NCBI RefSeq assembly: GCF_009725235.1
Contig: NZ_WJFC01000079.1
Span: 1 to 55,872 of the forward strand
Direction of reading: 5' to 3'
DNA from: Scytonema sp. UIC 10036
GTDB taxonomy: Bacteria; Cyanobacteriota; Cyanobacteriia; Cyanobacteriales; Nostocaceae
DNA length: 55,872 nt
A program made the position numbers and the translations under genes. The first letter of the stretch is position 1. Each line of letters opens with the position of its first letter. The notes under the pieces were generated by a model. The model made no database searches. It was given only the letters and a program-made list of their open reading frames with translations, and was not told the origin of the DNA. This document shows positions 1 through 7,721 of this stretch, piece after piece.

Positions 1-112
1 TTTTTTTTTGTTTTTTGTTTTTTGTTATTTGTTATTTGTTAGTTGTTAGTTGTTAGTTGTTAGTTGTTAGTTGTCATACCATTATCTACTAACAACTAAC
101 CACTAACCCTCC
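1..112. repeat. GTTAGTT heptanucleotide repeat with inverted partner
   Basis: A T-rich run passes into tandem copies of a 7-base unit (GTTAGTT, about positions 40-75). After a short gap comes the inverted version (CTAACAACTAACCACTAACC, about 89-108). The arms can pair into a long hairpin just past the stop codon of the DUF1206 gene. The same repeat class recurs at about 33.65, 44.7 and 53.9 kb. Such heptanucleotide repeats are typical of Nostocales intergenic DNA. A role as transcription terminator is possible but not shown. Confidence 0.8.
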
Positions 113-928
113 TCAACGTGTCATTACATGACGGTACCGCGCTTGAATAACCATGTAAATGCCGTATGCAATCAAACCCAGCGCAACAATTCCTAAAAGC
201 CAGGGACCATAAGGTTGTTGTGCTAACGTTTGCAAAGCCAAATCTAACCCACCTGCTTTACTAGCATCAGACAATGTTGCTGCTTGAATTAAAAACCAGC
301 CAATAATACAGAAAACTATGCCCCTTGCTAGTAAACCAAATCTAGAAATACCCATGACTAACTTTCGTTCTGAATCGTCTAATTCAGTTAAGTTAAGTTG
401 TCGTCGAAATTTAGCACTAAAGGCTTCATAAAACTGATAGAACCCCAGACCGATAGTAAATGCACCTATAGTACCAACTAACCATTGACCAAAAGGCTGA
501 GCAAGAAGTCGTGCGGTCCAATCTTCTGTAGAGTTACTACTACCAGCTTTGCCAGAACCTAAAATAATCTGTACTGCACTCAAAGCTAAACCTGCATAGA
601 CTAAACCGTTAATTGCATAACCAATTCTTTGTGCTATTCCTTTAGCATCAGTACCTTTATTTTCTGGATCTTTGATGGCTTGTACAAACCGCAAAATGAC
701 GTATCCAATTAACCCAATTGCTACTAAGGCAAGCAAAAACTTTCCAAATGGTTGACTAACTATTGTATGCAAAGCACCTTGAGTATCGGTTGTTCTTCCA
801 CCACTACCAAAAGCCACTTGTGCTGCTAGCAGTCCCACGATACTATAAACTATTCCTTTAGAGATATAACCGAATCGAGCAAGTTTCTCCATCCATGATG
901 AGCGATAGCCTATCAGTTGTTGTGTCAT
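113..928 (-). CDS. DUF1206 domain membrane protein
   Basis: A 271-residue integral membrane protein made of three tandem copies of a two-helix module. Each copy opens with a related motif: RFGYISKGIVYSIVG near residue 18, RIGYAINGLVYAG near 100, and RFGLLARGIVFCIIG near 198. Each continues through a hydrophobic helix, a PFG/PYG turn and a second helix (FLLALVAIGLIGYVILRF in copy 1). This triplication is the hallmark of the DUF1206 family. Function is unknown; it is predicted to sit in the cytoplasmic or thylakoid membrane. The gene is divergent from the downstream hydrolase, with about 140 bp between the starts, so the two could share a control region. No lesion is visible. Confidence 0.9.
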   Translation of the reverse strand: MTQQLIGYRSSWMEKLARFGYISKGIVYSIVGLLAAQVAFGSGGRTTDTQGALHTIVSQPFGKFLLALVAIGLIGYVILRFVQAIKDPENKGTDAKGIAQRIGYAINGLVYAGLALSAVQIILGSGKAGSSNSTEDWTARLLAQPFGQWLVGTIGAFTIGLGFYQFYEAFSAKFRRQLNLTELDDSERKLVMGISRFGLLARGIVFCIIGWFLIQAATLSDASKAGGLDLALQTLAQQPYGPWLLGIVALGLIAYGIYMVIQARYRHVMTR

Positions 929-1068
929 ACTATTTAGATAATGTAATTATGGCTAATTATGTAGCCAAACTGTTGAAGATACACATCTATCAAAAGTAAA
1001 ATATGTAGTAAGAAGTTAGTTGACAGCTAAGTTAATAAAATTAAAGAAACATTTAGAGGATTCTAAAA

Positions 1069-1932
1069 ATGTTTGTTACACAAGACACTTGGAAGCACGA
1101 ATATATTCTTACTAACGGGGTAAAACTGCATTATGTAACTCAGGGCGAGGGTCCTTTGATGCTGATGTTGCACGGATTTCCTGAGTTTTGGTATTCCTGG
1201 CGTCATCAAATACCGGAATTTGCCAAAGATTTTAAAGTCGTCGCTCTTGATTTGCGGGGGTACAACGACAGTGATAAGCCAAAAAATCAATCCGCTTATG
1301 TCATGGATGAATTTGTGAGGGATATCGAGGGAGTTATTACAGGTTTAGGATACGAAAAGTGTACTTTGGTGGGACATGATTGGGGAGGTGCGATCGCATG
1401 GAATTGTGCCTATTCTTATCCTAATTTGATAGAAAGATTAATTATCCTTAATTTGCCTCATCCTGAAAAATTCCGTGAAGGATTGCGGACTCCACAACAG
1501 TTATTACGCAGTTCCTATATCTTCTTTTTTCAACTACCCAGTTTACCTGAATTTATCATACAAGCAGCAGACTATAAATTCATAGAAAATGCTTTTATAG
1601 GTTTGGCAGTTAACAAAAATGCTTTGACTAAAGAAGATATTGAAGCTTATAAAAATGCGGCAGCAAAACGAGGAGCTTTAACAGCAATGTTGAACTATTA
1701 CCGCAATTTGTTTCAACAAAAAATCATCAATGAAAGTTGGAGTGTGTTAGAAGTTCCAACATTAATGATTTGGGCAGAAAATGATACTGCTCTTGGTAAA
1801 GAACTCACCTATGGTACAGAAGCTTATGTAAGAGATTTACAAATTAAATACATTCCCAACTGTAGCCATTGGGTACAGCAAGAACAGCCTCAATTGGTCA
1901 ATCAGTATATCCGTGAGTTTTTAGCAAGCTGA
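1069..1932 (+). CDS. alpha/beta-fold hydrolase, epoxide hydrolase-like
   Basis: A 287-residue alpha/beta hydrolase. The oxyanion-hole motif HGFPEF lies at residues 35-40, followed by WYSWRHQIP. The nucleophile elbow GHDWGG places Asp104 as nucleophile, as in epoxide hydrolases and haloalkane dehalogenases rather than serine esterases. Asp239 (WAENDTA) and His267 (NCSHW) complete the triad. The early motifs match soluble epoxide hydrolases closely, so hydrolysis of an epoxide or a related small molecule is the best guess; the substrate is unknown. An AGAGGA-like ribosome site sits about 10 bases before ATG 1069. The gene appears monocistronic, and its 3' side abuts interspersed repeats and duplicated DNA. 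Confidence 0.9.
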   Translation: MFVTQDTWKHEYILTNGVKLHYVTQGEGPLMLMLHGFPEFWYSWRHQIPEFAKDFKVVALDLRGYNDSDKPKNQSAYVMDEFVRDIEGVITGLGYEKCTLVGHDWGGAIAWNCAYSYPNLIERLIILNLPHPEKFREGLRTPQQLLRSSYIFFFQLPSLPEFIIQAADYKFIENAFIGLAVNKNALTKEDIEAYKNAAAKRGALTAMLNYYRNLFQQKIINESWSVLEVPTLMIWAENDTALGKELTYGTEAYVRDLQIKYIPNCSHWVQQEQPQLVNQYIREFLAS

Positions 1933-2021
1933 TTTTTGGAAGAGAAAAAATATCGAGCGATTGGAAATCGCTGCTATACAAGCGAAGTCCGCGCAGGCGG
2001 AGTCTCTAAATTTGTTGAAAA
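1933..2021. repeat. interspersed palindromic repeat
   Basis: The stretch contains paired segments GAGCGATTGGAAATCGCTGC and GAAGTCCGCGCAGGCGGAGTC, short palindromes of a class scattered through cyanobacterial genomes. Related GTCCGCGAAGGCG-type copies occur near 24,662 and 18,013. From about 2005 on, the sequence is the 3' flank of the duplicated methyltransferase gene. Confidence 0.6.
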
Positions 2022-2346
2022 ATGACGGAAAGATTGTTTGCTGGCATTTGGTATGTTTTTACTAAAGTCAGATTTTGTGTCTTTGCTGCATCTGCAACGT
2101 CGTTGAGGTCCCGCACGCCCCATTCTGGATTTTGCGATACGGCTTCAGCCTTAAGCCTTTGGCTTATCGCAATGACTCGTCAAAGGCTGCATTGCTTGGG
2201 GCTGTATGTTTTCCATGGACTTTAAATGGTCCGTACATATATAGGATGCCTCCGGGTGGTAGGATGCGATCGGCACCTGCCATGAGTCCCAAGCAAGCAG
2301 ACCAGGGTGCAATGTGTATCATATTAATGTTGACTAGGGCTGTCAT
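2022..2346 (-). pseudogene. DUF938 methyltransferase, decayed duplicate
   Basis: Reading the minus strand gives [20 protein letters not shown] and following residues, which match the C-terminal half of the intact DUF938 methyltransferase at 6543-7199. The N-terminal half, including the SAM-binding glycine motif, has been deleted. The break falls at a GTCATTGGT-type repeat (about 2340-2365) also present in the intact copy at 6850 and 7190, which suggests deletion between short direct repeats. A palindrome of about 30 bp has also been inserted (2136-2165), breaking the frame. The gene cannot make a functional methyltransferase. Confidence 0.85.
2136..2165. repeat. small palindromic insertion in the DUF938 pseudogene
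   Basis: Compared with the paralogous sequence at about 6670, this copy has roughly 29 extra bases. They form GCGATA...TATCGC ends around a GGCTTCAGCC/AAGCCTTTGGCTT stem. The clean presence/absence difference between two otherwise similar copies marks it as a mobile or transposed short palindromic element. Confidence 0.7.
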
Positions 2347-2372
2347 TGGTCATTGGTCAAGTGTCATTTGTT

Positions 2373-2460
2373 CTAGTTTATACGTTTCCTAACGTTTACT
2401 GATTTTTTTGGTTGACAGTGTAAAAAATAATAATCATAATATGGGACAGGGTTTGAATCT
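2373..2460 (+). repeat. 88-bp duplicated promoter block, copy 1
   Basis: An 88-base segment nearly identical to 7212-7299. Both copies lie just upstream (on the minus strand) of a DUF938 methyltransferase gene or its remnant, and on the plus-strand side both precede dpd sequence. It marks the shared intergenic part of a tandemly duplicated unit. Confidence 0.85.
2412..2440 (+). promoter_or_regulatory. sigma70-type promoter ahead of dpdE
   Basis: A perfect -35 box TTGACA (2412-2417) is separated by exactly 17 bases from CATAAT (2435-2440), a close match to a -10 box. The arrangement is kept unchanged in the duplicate at 7251-7279. It points toward dpdE, although 330 bases of untranslated sequence lie between. 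Activity is inferred, not demonstrated. Confidence 0.55.
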
Positions 2461-2771
2461 TGCCGTAGACGTTGTTAAAACAGGGCTAGCCTTTTATAGG
2501 TTTTCAAGCATAGCATCAGATTCCGATAGTCATCTCAAAGAATTGGTTGATGTCAAGTCTTAGCAATCGGGTATTGAAAACTAAGGTGCAGGTAAAACCT
2601 GTTTGTCAGTATATAATGATTACTTTAATGACGTAGAGTGAGTGAAGTGTAACATTTAAAAGATTCAAAATCTGGAAAGTACGTTTAAGGGACTAAGTAG
2701 GTAGGCGGATATCAACAGAATTAAGAATAATACGCCTGAAACCCTTACCAATGACAAATGACAAATGACAA
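2461..2771. other. dpdE leader region, no gene seen
   Basis: No convincing coding frame, tRNA or named riboswitch was recognised. The last bases before the dpdE start are four tandem ACAAATG units (about 2752-2780), the GTCATTTGTCATTGGTC repeat class found at many other intergenic sites in this window. One of these units supplies the dpdE start codon. Confidence 0.5.
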
Positions 2772-5700
2772 ATGACAAATGATATGATTAAGCCTGGTTC
2801 ACTGGTACAGTCCCGCAACAATGATTTGGGGATAGGAAAAGTTACGGAAATATTATCTAATGCTGATGCAAATGTTGAGTATTTCTGCTCAGTAGGACAA
2901 CGGATTGAAAAAACTGTACACTTAAGTTCGTTGTTTGAAGTCAAGCTGCAGCCTCAGACTCGATGTTATACAATGTCTTCAACCCTGGATAATTGGATAA
3001 TTGGCAGAATCTCCGCTTGGGATGAAGAGACGGAACATTATCAAATTGACTTACCTGATAAGAAAACTATCTTTGCGAGCGAACAGGAAATTTATGTCCG
3101 TTGCAATCGCTTAAAGGCAAATCCTATCGAAATATTGGGTATAAAGGGTCATGAAACGCCTTATTTCCACGATCGAAGATTGGCTTTCTACAAATGCTTG
3201 ATTCAGCAACGTGCTGTGAGTCGCGGGATGACTGGATTGTTGAGCGCGAATATCGAGCTTTATCCCCATCAAGTGGAAGTGGTTCGGCGGGTACTGGAAG
3301 ATCCGGTTCAACGTTACCTGCTAGCGGATGAAGTGGGCTTGGGAAAAACCATTGAGGCTGGTGCTATTCTTCGTCAATACCTGTTGGATGAGTCTTCTGG
3401 AGACGCTGTCGTCATAGTTCCGCAGTATTTGGTGGAACAATGGCGTACTGAGTTGGAAAAGTTTTATATCTCTCATTTTCCCAACAGGGTAAAAGTACTT
3501 GCTGTTGAGGATATCACTCAGGTGAGTCCAAATGCTAAATTGGGTTTCCTTATTTTAGATGAAGCTCACAATATTGCTGCAATGGCAAAGTCTTCGGACT
3601 CTTTGCAACGCAAGTTGTTTGAACGTTGCAAACTCTTGGCTCATAAAAGCGATCGCTTGCTGTTGCTCTCTGCGACTCCTGTTGTCAATCGCGAGCAAGA
3701 TTTTCTCGCAATGCTTCATTTACTAGACCCAACAGCTTATCAACTTGATGATTTGCAAGGTTTTTGCGATCGCGTACAAAAACGCCAAGATATCGGTAGA
3801 GTGCTGCTGTCTTTTAAAGAAGGCGCAAATCCCTTTGTTCTTAAAACTAACCTCAAACAACTTCGCAGTCTGTTTGCTGAAGATAAGTATTTACTGAATC
3901 TGGTCGATGAATTGCAAAATTGTTTGGAAGCAAAGGACGCTGAGCGAGATAAGATAGTTAGAGCGATTCGCACTCACATCAGCGATACCTACAGGCTTCA
4001 CCGCCGTATGCTTCGCAACCGTCGCGCTTCCGTAGAAGATGTGATTTTTGACCGCAATATTACTCCGAAAGTTGAGTATGACTTAGATGAGCGATCGCCC
4101 GAAATCCACGAACTCATCGATGAATGGCGTACTGTCGTCCCCAATGAGGAGCCGTATAAAAGAATTTTTCTGTTGTTCTTCCTAGCATCTGGGACTTGGT
4201 TGGGTATTTTAGAACAGGTTATTGCTGCGCGTTTAAGCGGTAAAACTCATCCTAAACTTATCCAGGAGTTTGGTGAAGAAAATGTTCGCATTTTGACTGC
4301 AACTCCTAAATTTTCAGGGGAAGAAGCGATTCTAGAGTCTTTACTCAAAATCATTCGTCAACCTGTAGAGGATGGACAACGCACGGAAACTTTGAAAACA
4401 GTGCTGTTGAATCAGCTAGCTGTACACTTTAAAATTCCTACCTCAGTTCGGAGAAATAAAGAGGAATTACTGACAAGGATACAGCAGAGAATTCGCCGCC
4501 CCATTTCTGAAGATGTTCTCCCGAAATTTGTTATCTTTACCAGTTTTGTACAAAGTTGTGCTGAAATTGTACGCGCTTTGTCGGATACCTTTGGAGCAGA
4601 GACAGTCGCCAGCCATCAATCTGGGGAATCGAGAGACAAAATTGAGAAGAATATCAATAGATTCAAGAATAACCCAAACTGCTTTATTTTGGTATGCGAT
4701 CGCTCTGGAGAAGAAGGACGCAATCTCCAGTTTGCTGACTGGTTAATTCACTTTGACCTTCCTTGGTCGCCCAATCAATTAGAGCAAAGAATTGGTAGAA
4801 TTGACCGTATTGGGAGCAAAATTGGCGTTCAATCTTGTGCGTTGCTTGGCCCCTATATAGAAGATAGCCCGCACAACGCTTGGTATCAAATACTGAAAGA
4901 TGGATTTGAAATTTTCCAGCAATCAATTGCGAGCTTGCAGTTTTATGTTGAGGAAAAAATCACAGAATTGGAAACAGTTTTGTTTAAATCAAGTGCTGCT
5001 GGATTGTTGGAAAAAACTGAAGAAATTAAAGCACAAATTCAAGCCGAAATCGTCAAAATTAGCGAACAGAATGCTTTAGATGAAATTGATGCAAGTGATG
5101 AAGGTGCTACTGAGTATTTTCAAGAGCTAGATAATTATGACGCAAAACATCCAGAAATAAAACGAGCCATTGAATCTTGGATGTGCGATGCGTTGGGATT
5201 TAGGTCAATCAATGACTCAAATTCACCAGAAGTGCGGCGCTATCAACCCACAACTCGCACGTTAGTTCCTGTGGATGATTTGAAAACTCGCTTTGCTAAG
5301 AGTTATCTAGACCAATTTGGTACTTATAACCGTAGGGTAGCCAACCAAAATCCCGGAATTAAACTCTTTCGTTTGGGAGAAGGATTGGTAAACTCGCTAT
5401 TAAGTTATGTAGACTGGGATGACCGAGGACAAGCCTTTGCCATGTGGCGTGCGGATGCATCTTGGGATACAGCTCTTGGGATGGAATGGTTCGGGTTTCG
5501 ATGCAATTATGTCGTGGAAGCCAACTTAAAAACTGCAAAACAGATTTTAAAAGAGTACGACTTGGGGACTTCTAAGTACAAAATTTTGCAGCGACGTGTT
5601 GACGCTTTATTTCCGCCAATTATCGAAACTATATTTATTGATGGTCGCCACCAACCAATGAGTATGGTTGAAGATGAAAAGCTTTTAAATATACTGCGAC

Positions 5701-6095
5701 GCCCGTATAACAATAAAAGCTATCCATACCGAGATTACAATTTGGCAAAGGAAGACGTAGAAATTATTGAAGATTTTGTCGATGCAAGTCAATGGCAAAA
5801 GTTTTGCTATCAAGCACACAAGACATCTTCGGAATTACTCGCCCGTCGTTCCGATTTTATTGACTTGTGCAAACGGTATGCTTTAGTTGCGGAGAAGAAG
5901 TTAGGTTCTCGAGAAGAACAGTTACGCCTGCGTCTGAACCGACAGAGTAGCGATCGCTTTCTCAATGAGGAGTTGGAGATAGAAAAAGCTCTAAATGCAG
6001 CCATTTTAGAAGGGATTCGCCAACCTCTACTGAGACTAGATTCCGTCGGTTTCATCATTATATCCGGACGAGCACCCGTTACATCTAGTCAGTGA
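2772..6095 (+). CDS. dpdE: DpdE, SNF2-type helicase of the dpd locus
   Basis: A 1107-residue superfamily 2 helicase/translocase. The Walker A segment DEVGLGKTIEAG spans residues 186-197 and the DEAH box begins at Asp263. The C-terminal helicase half has SGEEGRNLQ (motif V) and QRIGRIDRIG starting at Gln672 (motif VI). The long tail to residue 1107 is specific to this family. N-terminal sequence and overall size fit DpdE, one of the restriction-associated proteins of the 7-deazapurine-in-DNA island. ATG 2772 is provided by an ACAAATG repeat; ATG 2784 (MIKPGS) is an equally good start. No frameshift or stop interrupts the frame, so it may still be made although dpdF and dpdJ downstream are broken. 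Other RapA/SNF2-like defence helicases are the alternative identity. Confidence 0.78.
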   Translation: MTNDMIKPGSLVQSRNNDLGIGKVTEILSNADANVEYFCSVGQRIEKTVHLSSLFEVKLQPQTRCYTMSSTLDNWIIGRISAWDEETEHYQIDLPDKKTIFASEQEIYVRCNRLKANPIEILGIKGHETPYFHDRRLAFYKCLIQQRAVSRGMTGLLSANIELYPHQVEVVRRVLEDPVQRYLLADEVGLGKTIEAGAILRQYLLDESSGDAVVIVPQYLVEQWRTELEKFYISHFPNRVKVLAVEDITQVSPNAKLGFLILDEAHNIAAMAKSSDSLQRKLFERCKLLAHKSDRLLLLSATPVVNREQDFLAMLHLLDPTAYQLDDLQGFCDRVQKRQDIGRVLLSFKEGANPFVLKTNLKQLRSLFAEDKYLLNLVDELQNCLEAKDAERDKIVRAIRTHISDTYRLHRRMLRNRRASVEDVIFDRNITPKVEYDLDERSPEIHELIDEWRTVVPNEEPYKRIFLLFFLASGTWLGILEQVIAARLSGKTHPKLIQEFGEENVRILTATPKFSGEEAILESLLKIIRQPVEDGQRTETLKTVLLNQLAVHFKIPTSVRRNKEELLTRIQQRIRRPISEDVLPKFVIFTSFVQSCAEIVRALSDTFGAETVASHQSGESRDKIEKNINRFKNNPNCFILVCDRSGEEGRNLQFADWLIHFDLPWSPNQLEQRIGRIDRIGSKIGVQSCALLGPYIEDSPHNAWYQILKDGFEIFQQSIASLQFYVEEKITELETVLFKSSAAGLLEKTEEIKAQIQAEIVKISEQNALDEIDASDEGATEYFQELDNYDAKHPEIKRAIESWMCDALGFRSINDSNSPEVRRYQPTTRTLVPVDDLKTRFAKSYLDQFGTYNRRVANQNPGIKLFRLGEGLVNSLLSYVDWDDRGQAFAMWRADASWDTALGMEWFGFRCNYVVEANLKTAKQILKEYDLGTSKYKILQRRVDALFPPIIETIFIDGRHQPMSMVEDEKLLNILRRPYNNKSYPYRDYNLAKEDVEIIEDFVDASQWQKFCYQAHKTSSELLARRSDFIDLCKRYALVAEKKLGSREEQLRLRLNRQSSDRFLNEELEIEKALNAAILEGIRQPLLRLDSVGFIIISGRAPVTSSQ

Positions 6096-6103
6096 CCAGT
6101 AAC

Positions 6104-6222
6104 ATAAAAACAAGTAGGTTGGGTTGAGGAACGAAACCCAACATTTACTTATCAGTGCAGCCAAAAAATATAAAAACAAGTAGGTTGGGTTGAGGAACGA
6201 AACCCAACATTTACTTATCAGT
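6104..6222. repeat. two direct copies of a 53-bp repeat (GGTTGGGTT palindrome)
   Basis: Two identical 53-base copies (6104-6156 and 6170-6222) are separated by 13 bases. Each contains a palindrome GTTGGGTT...AACCCAAC around GAGGAACGAA. A related sequence occurs near 51,660-51,716. The second copy supplies the stop codon of the small gene at 6211-6372. They may act as a terminator after dpdE. Confidence 0.85.
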
Positions 6223-6372
6223 TTTAGGATCGTCGGAAGTCGTAATGATTGTACGCGATCGCTTGCTAAGTCTATCTAAGTACGTCTCCAGAGCTAATTT
6301 ATCTTCACGATGGCTCATAAAATATTGTCGCAACTTTGTATCAGACATGGCTTCATAGTTTACATGGCTCAT
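6211..6372 (-). CDS. DUF6887-like small protein
   Basis: A 53-codon minus-strand gene beginning MSHVNYEAMSDTKLRQYF and continuing with SHREDKLALETYLDRL. This pattern is recognised from a small cyanobacterial protein family (DUF6887) usually encoded next to DUF6888. Its start overlaps the stop of the upstream DUF6888-like frame (TGATG), so the two are probably translationally coupled. The last codons and the stop lie inside a GGTTGGGTT repeat copy, so the natural C-terminus may have been replaced by repeat insertion. Function is unknown; such pairs resemble toxin-antitoxin or accessory modules in genome context only. Confidence 0.7.
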   Translation of the reverse strand: MSHVNYEAMSDTKLRQYFMSHREDKLALETYLDRLSKRSRTIITTSDDPKTDK

Positions 6373-6488
6373 CAAAATACATCTCCGTTTAGCGCAATTT
6401 GGAATTCCAGTTCCTCGTCATACCCTGCTAGAATGTATACGTTTTGAGTTCGGTTATCAACACAAATAATATGTATGGGTTGGAACAT
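6372..6488 (-). CDS. DUF6888-like protein, probably N-terminally truncated
   Basis: The minus-strand frame from ATG 6488 reads MFQPIHIICVDNRTQNVY and LAGYDEELEFQIALNGDVF, matching the C-terminal half of DUF6888 proteins (PIHI...D.RT.N.YILAG pattern). The usual N-terminal segment with a CQ.L motif is not found upstream in frame, so the gene is probably truncated or starts at a weak codon further out. It overlaps the next gene by one base. Confidence 0.55.
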   Translation of the reverse strand: MFQPIHIICVDNRTQNVYILAGYDEELEFQIALNGDVF

Positions 6489-6542
6489 AAAATAAGTCAG
6501 TTGATAACTCGATTTCCCATCGCCCAAAACCCGATTCCGATT

Positions 6543-7199
6543 CTAAATTCGTTGAAAAATAACAGAAAGATTATTGGCAGGCATTTGGTAAGTTTTTACT
6601 AAAGTCAGATTTTGTGTCTTTGCTGCATCTGCAACATCGTTGAGGTCCCGCACGCCCCATTCTGGATTTTGCAATCGCAATGACTCGTCAAAAGCTGCAT
6701 TACTTGGGGCTGTATGTTTTCCATCGACTTTAAACGGACCATACATATATAGGATGCCTCCAGGTGGTAGGATGCGATTAGCACCTGCCATGAGTCCCAA
6801 ACAAGCAGACCACGGTGCAATGTGTATCATGTTAATATTGACTATGGCTGTCATTGGTGTGTCATTTAAGTCATCAAAATGACTCCACCTTGGTGATGCA
6901 TCTTTTTCCACTGACCAAACTGGCGCACAAACATCAATCTCAATGGGTGGGTAAAGATTTTCGCAAGAAAGGTTTGCAGACCATGCAGCAATACTGGCGC
7001 GTAATTGCGGATTGGGTTCGGAGGGTAGCCATTTACGGGGTTTCAGGCGTGGAGCAAAGAAGACGGCGTGCTCTCCAGAACCGCTTGCTATTTCCAAAAT
7101 AGTACCGTTGGGTGGGAGTACGTTCAAAAGAACTTCCAAAATTGGTTCGCGGTTACGCTGGGTTGCGGGTGCATATTTTCGAGCATCGTCATTTGTCAT
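6543..7199 (-). CDS. DUF938 family SAM-dependent methyltransferase
   Basis: A 218-residue class I methyltransferase. The SAM-binding motif EIASGSGEHAVFFA lies near residues 37-50, an acidic segment FDDLND near 107, and [17 protein letters not shown] near 121-137. These are typical of the DUF938 family, whose substrate is unknown. The gene is complete, unlike its truncated duplicate at 2022-2346. Its upstream flank carries the 88-bp promoter block, which points away from it. The presence of two copies beside dpdE sequence shows it was part of a duplicated segment; whether it is functionally tied to the dpd system is unknown. Confidence 0.88.
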   Translation of the reverse strand: MTNDDARKYAPATQRNREPILEVLLNVLPPNGTILEIASGSGEHAVFFAPRLKPRKWLPSEPNPQLRASIAAWSANLSCENLYPPIEIDVCAPVWSVEKDASPRWSHFDDLNDTPMTAIVNINMIHIAPWSACLGLMAGANRILPPGGILYMYGPFKVDGKHTAPSNAAFDESLRLQNPEWGVRDLNDVADAAKTQNLTLVKTYQMPANNLSVIFQRI

Positions 7200-7211
7200 T
7201 TGTCCTAAGTC

Positions 7212-7299
7212 CTAGTTTATACGTTTCCTAACGTTTACTGATTTTTTTGGTTGACAGTGTAAAAAATAATAATCATAATATAGAACAAGGCTTGAATCT
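7212..7299 (+). repeat. 88-bp duplicated promoter block, copy 2
   Basis: Nearly identical to 2373-2460, differing mainly in the last 20 bases. It lies between the intact DUF938 gene and the 99-bp dpdE fragment. Confidence 0.85.
7251..7279 (+). promoter_or_regulatory. sigma70-type promoter, duplicate copy
   Basis: TTGACA (7251-7256), 17-base spacer, CATAAT (7274-7279), the same as in copy 1. It now faces the dpdE/dpdF fragments and could still drive transcription into the dpdJ remnant. Confidence 0.5.
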
Positions 7300-7309
7300 G
7301 TTTAAATAA

Positions 7310-7408
7310 AAATCCTATCGAAATCTTGGGTATAAAAGGTCATGAATCGCCCTATTTCCACGATAGAAGATTGGCTTTTTACAAATGCTTGATTCAGCAA
7401 CGTGCTGT
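7310..7408 (+). pseudogene. dpdE internal fragment (99 bp)
   Basis: By eye, 93 of 99 bases match dpdE at 3119-3217 (codons about 116-149). Both ends are abrupt: on the left it joins the tail of the 88-bp promoter block, on the right it joins dpdF sequence. It is all that remains of a second dpdE copy. Confidence 0.9.
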
Positions 7409-7721
7409 CCAGATACTCCTTTATATAAAGAAGAAATTCGTCGTAATTACGAACCAGTTCCAGGCGATCCGTTTTTAGAGCTTGTACAATTGGACGCGTA
7501 CCGCAGTCTGGGACAAAGAGAAGCCATTCACGCGATTTTAACGGCTCCTCTCAAGTCAACTTTGGTAGTGAATTTACCTACTGGTGCGGGAAAAAGTCTT
7601 TGCGCTCAACTTCCCGCACTCTTGGAATCTCAAACTGTGGGTGTCAGTGTTGTGGTTGTACCGACGACAGCACTCGCAATTGACCAAGAAAGAGCATTGC
7701 GACCGTTAATCCAACATGATA
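7409..7721 (+). pseudogene. dpdF: DpdF fragment (RecQ-like helicase N-terminal part)
   Basis: About 104 codons of a helicase with a clear Walker A (LPTGAGKSLC, about 7573-7602) and the following VVVVPTTALAIDQERAL motif, as in DpdF of the dpd island. The native start is missing because the sequence is fused to a dpdE scrap in another frame. The 3' part ends where a 242-bp inverted-repeat element begins. DpdF is normally several hundred residues longer, so no active helicase can be made. A short open frame runs 7385-7762 through both junctions but should not be read as a real gene. Confidence 0.7.

Noticed and set aside
2022..2392. Plus-strand open frames over the decayed methyltransferase
   Set aside because: They are antisense shadows; the paralogous intact gene shows the coding strand is minus.
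6104..6222. Two 53-bp repeats as the start of a CRISPR array
   Set aside because: Only two copies separated by 13 bases, with internal palindromes matching a known interspersed repeat type; no cas genes nearby.
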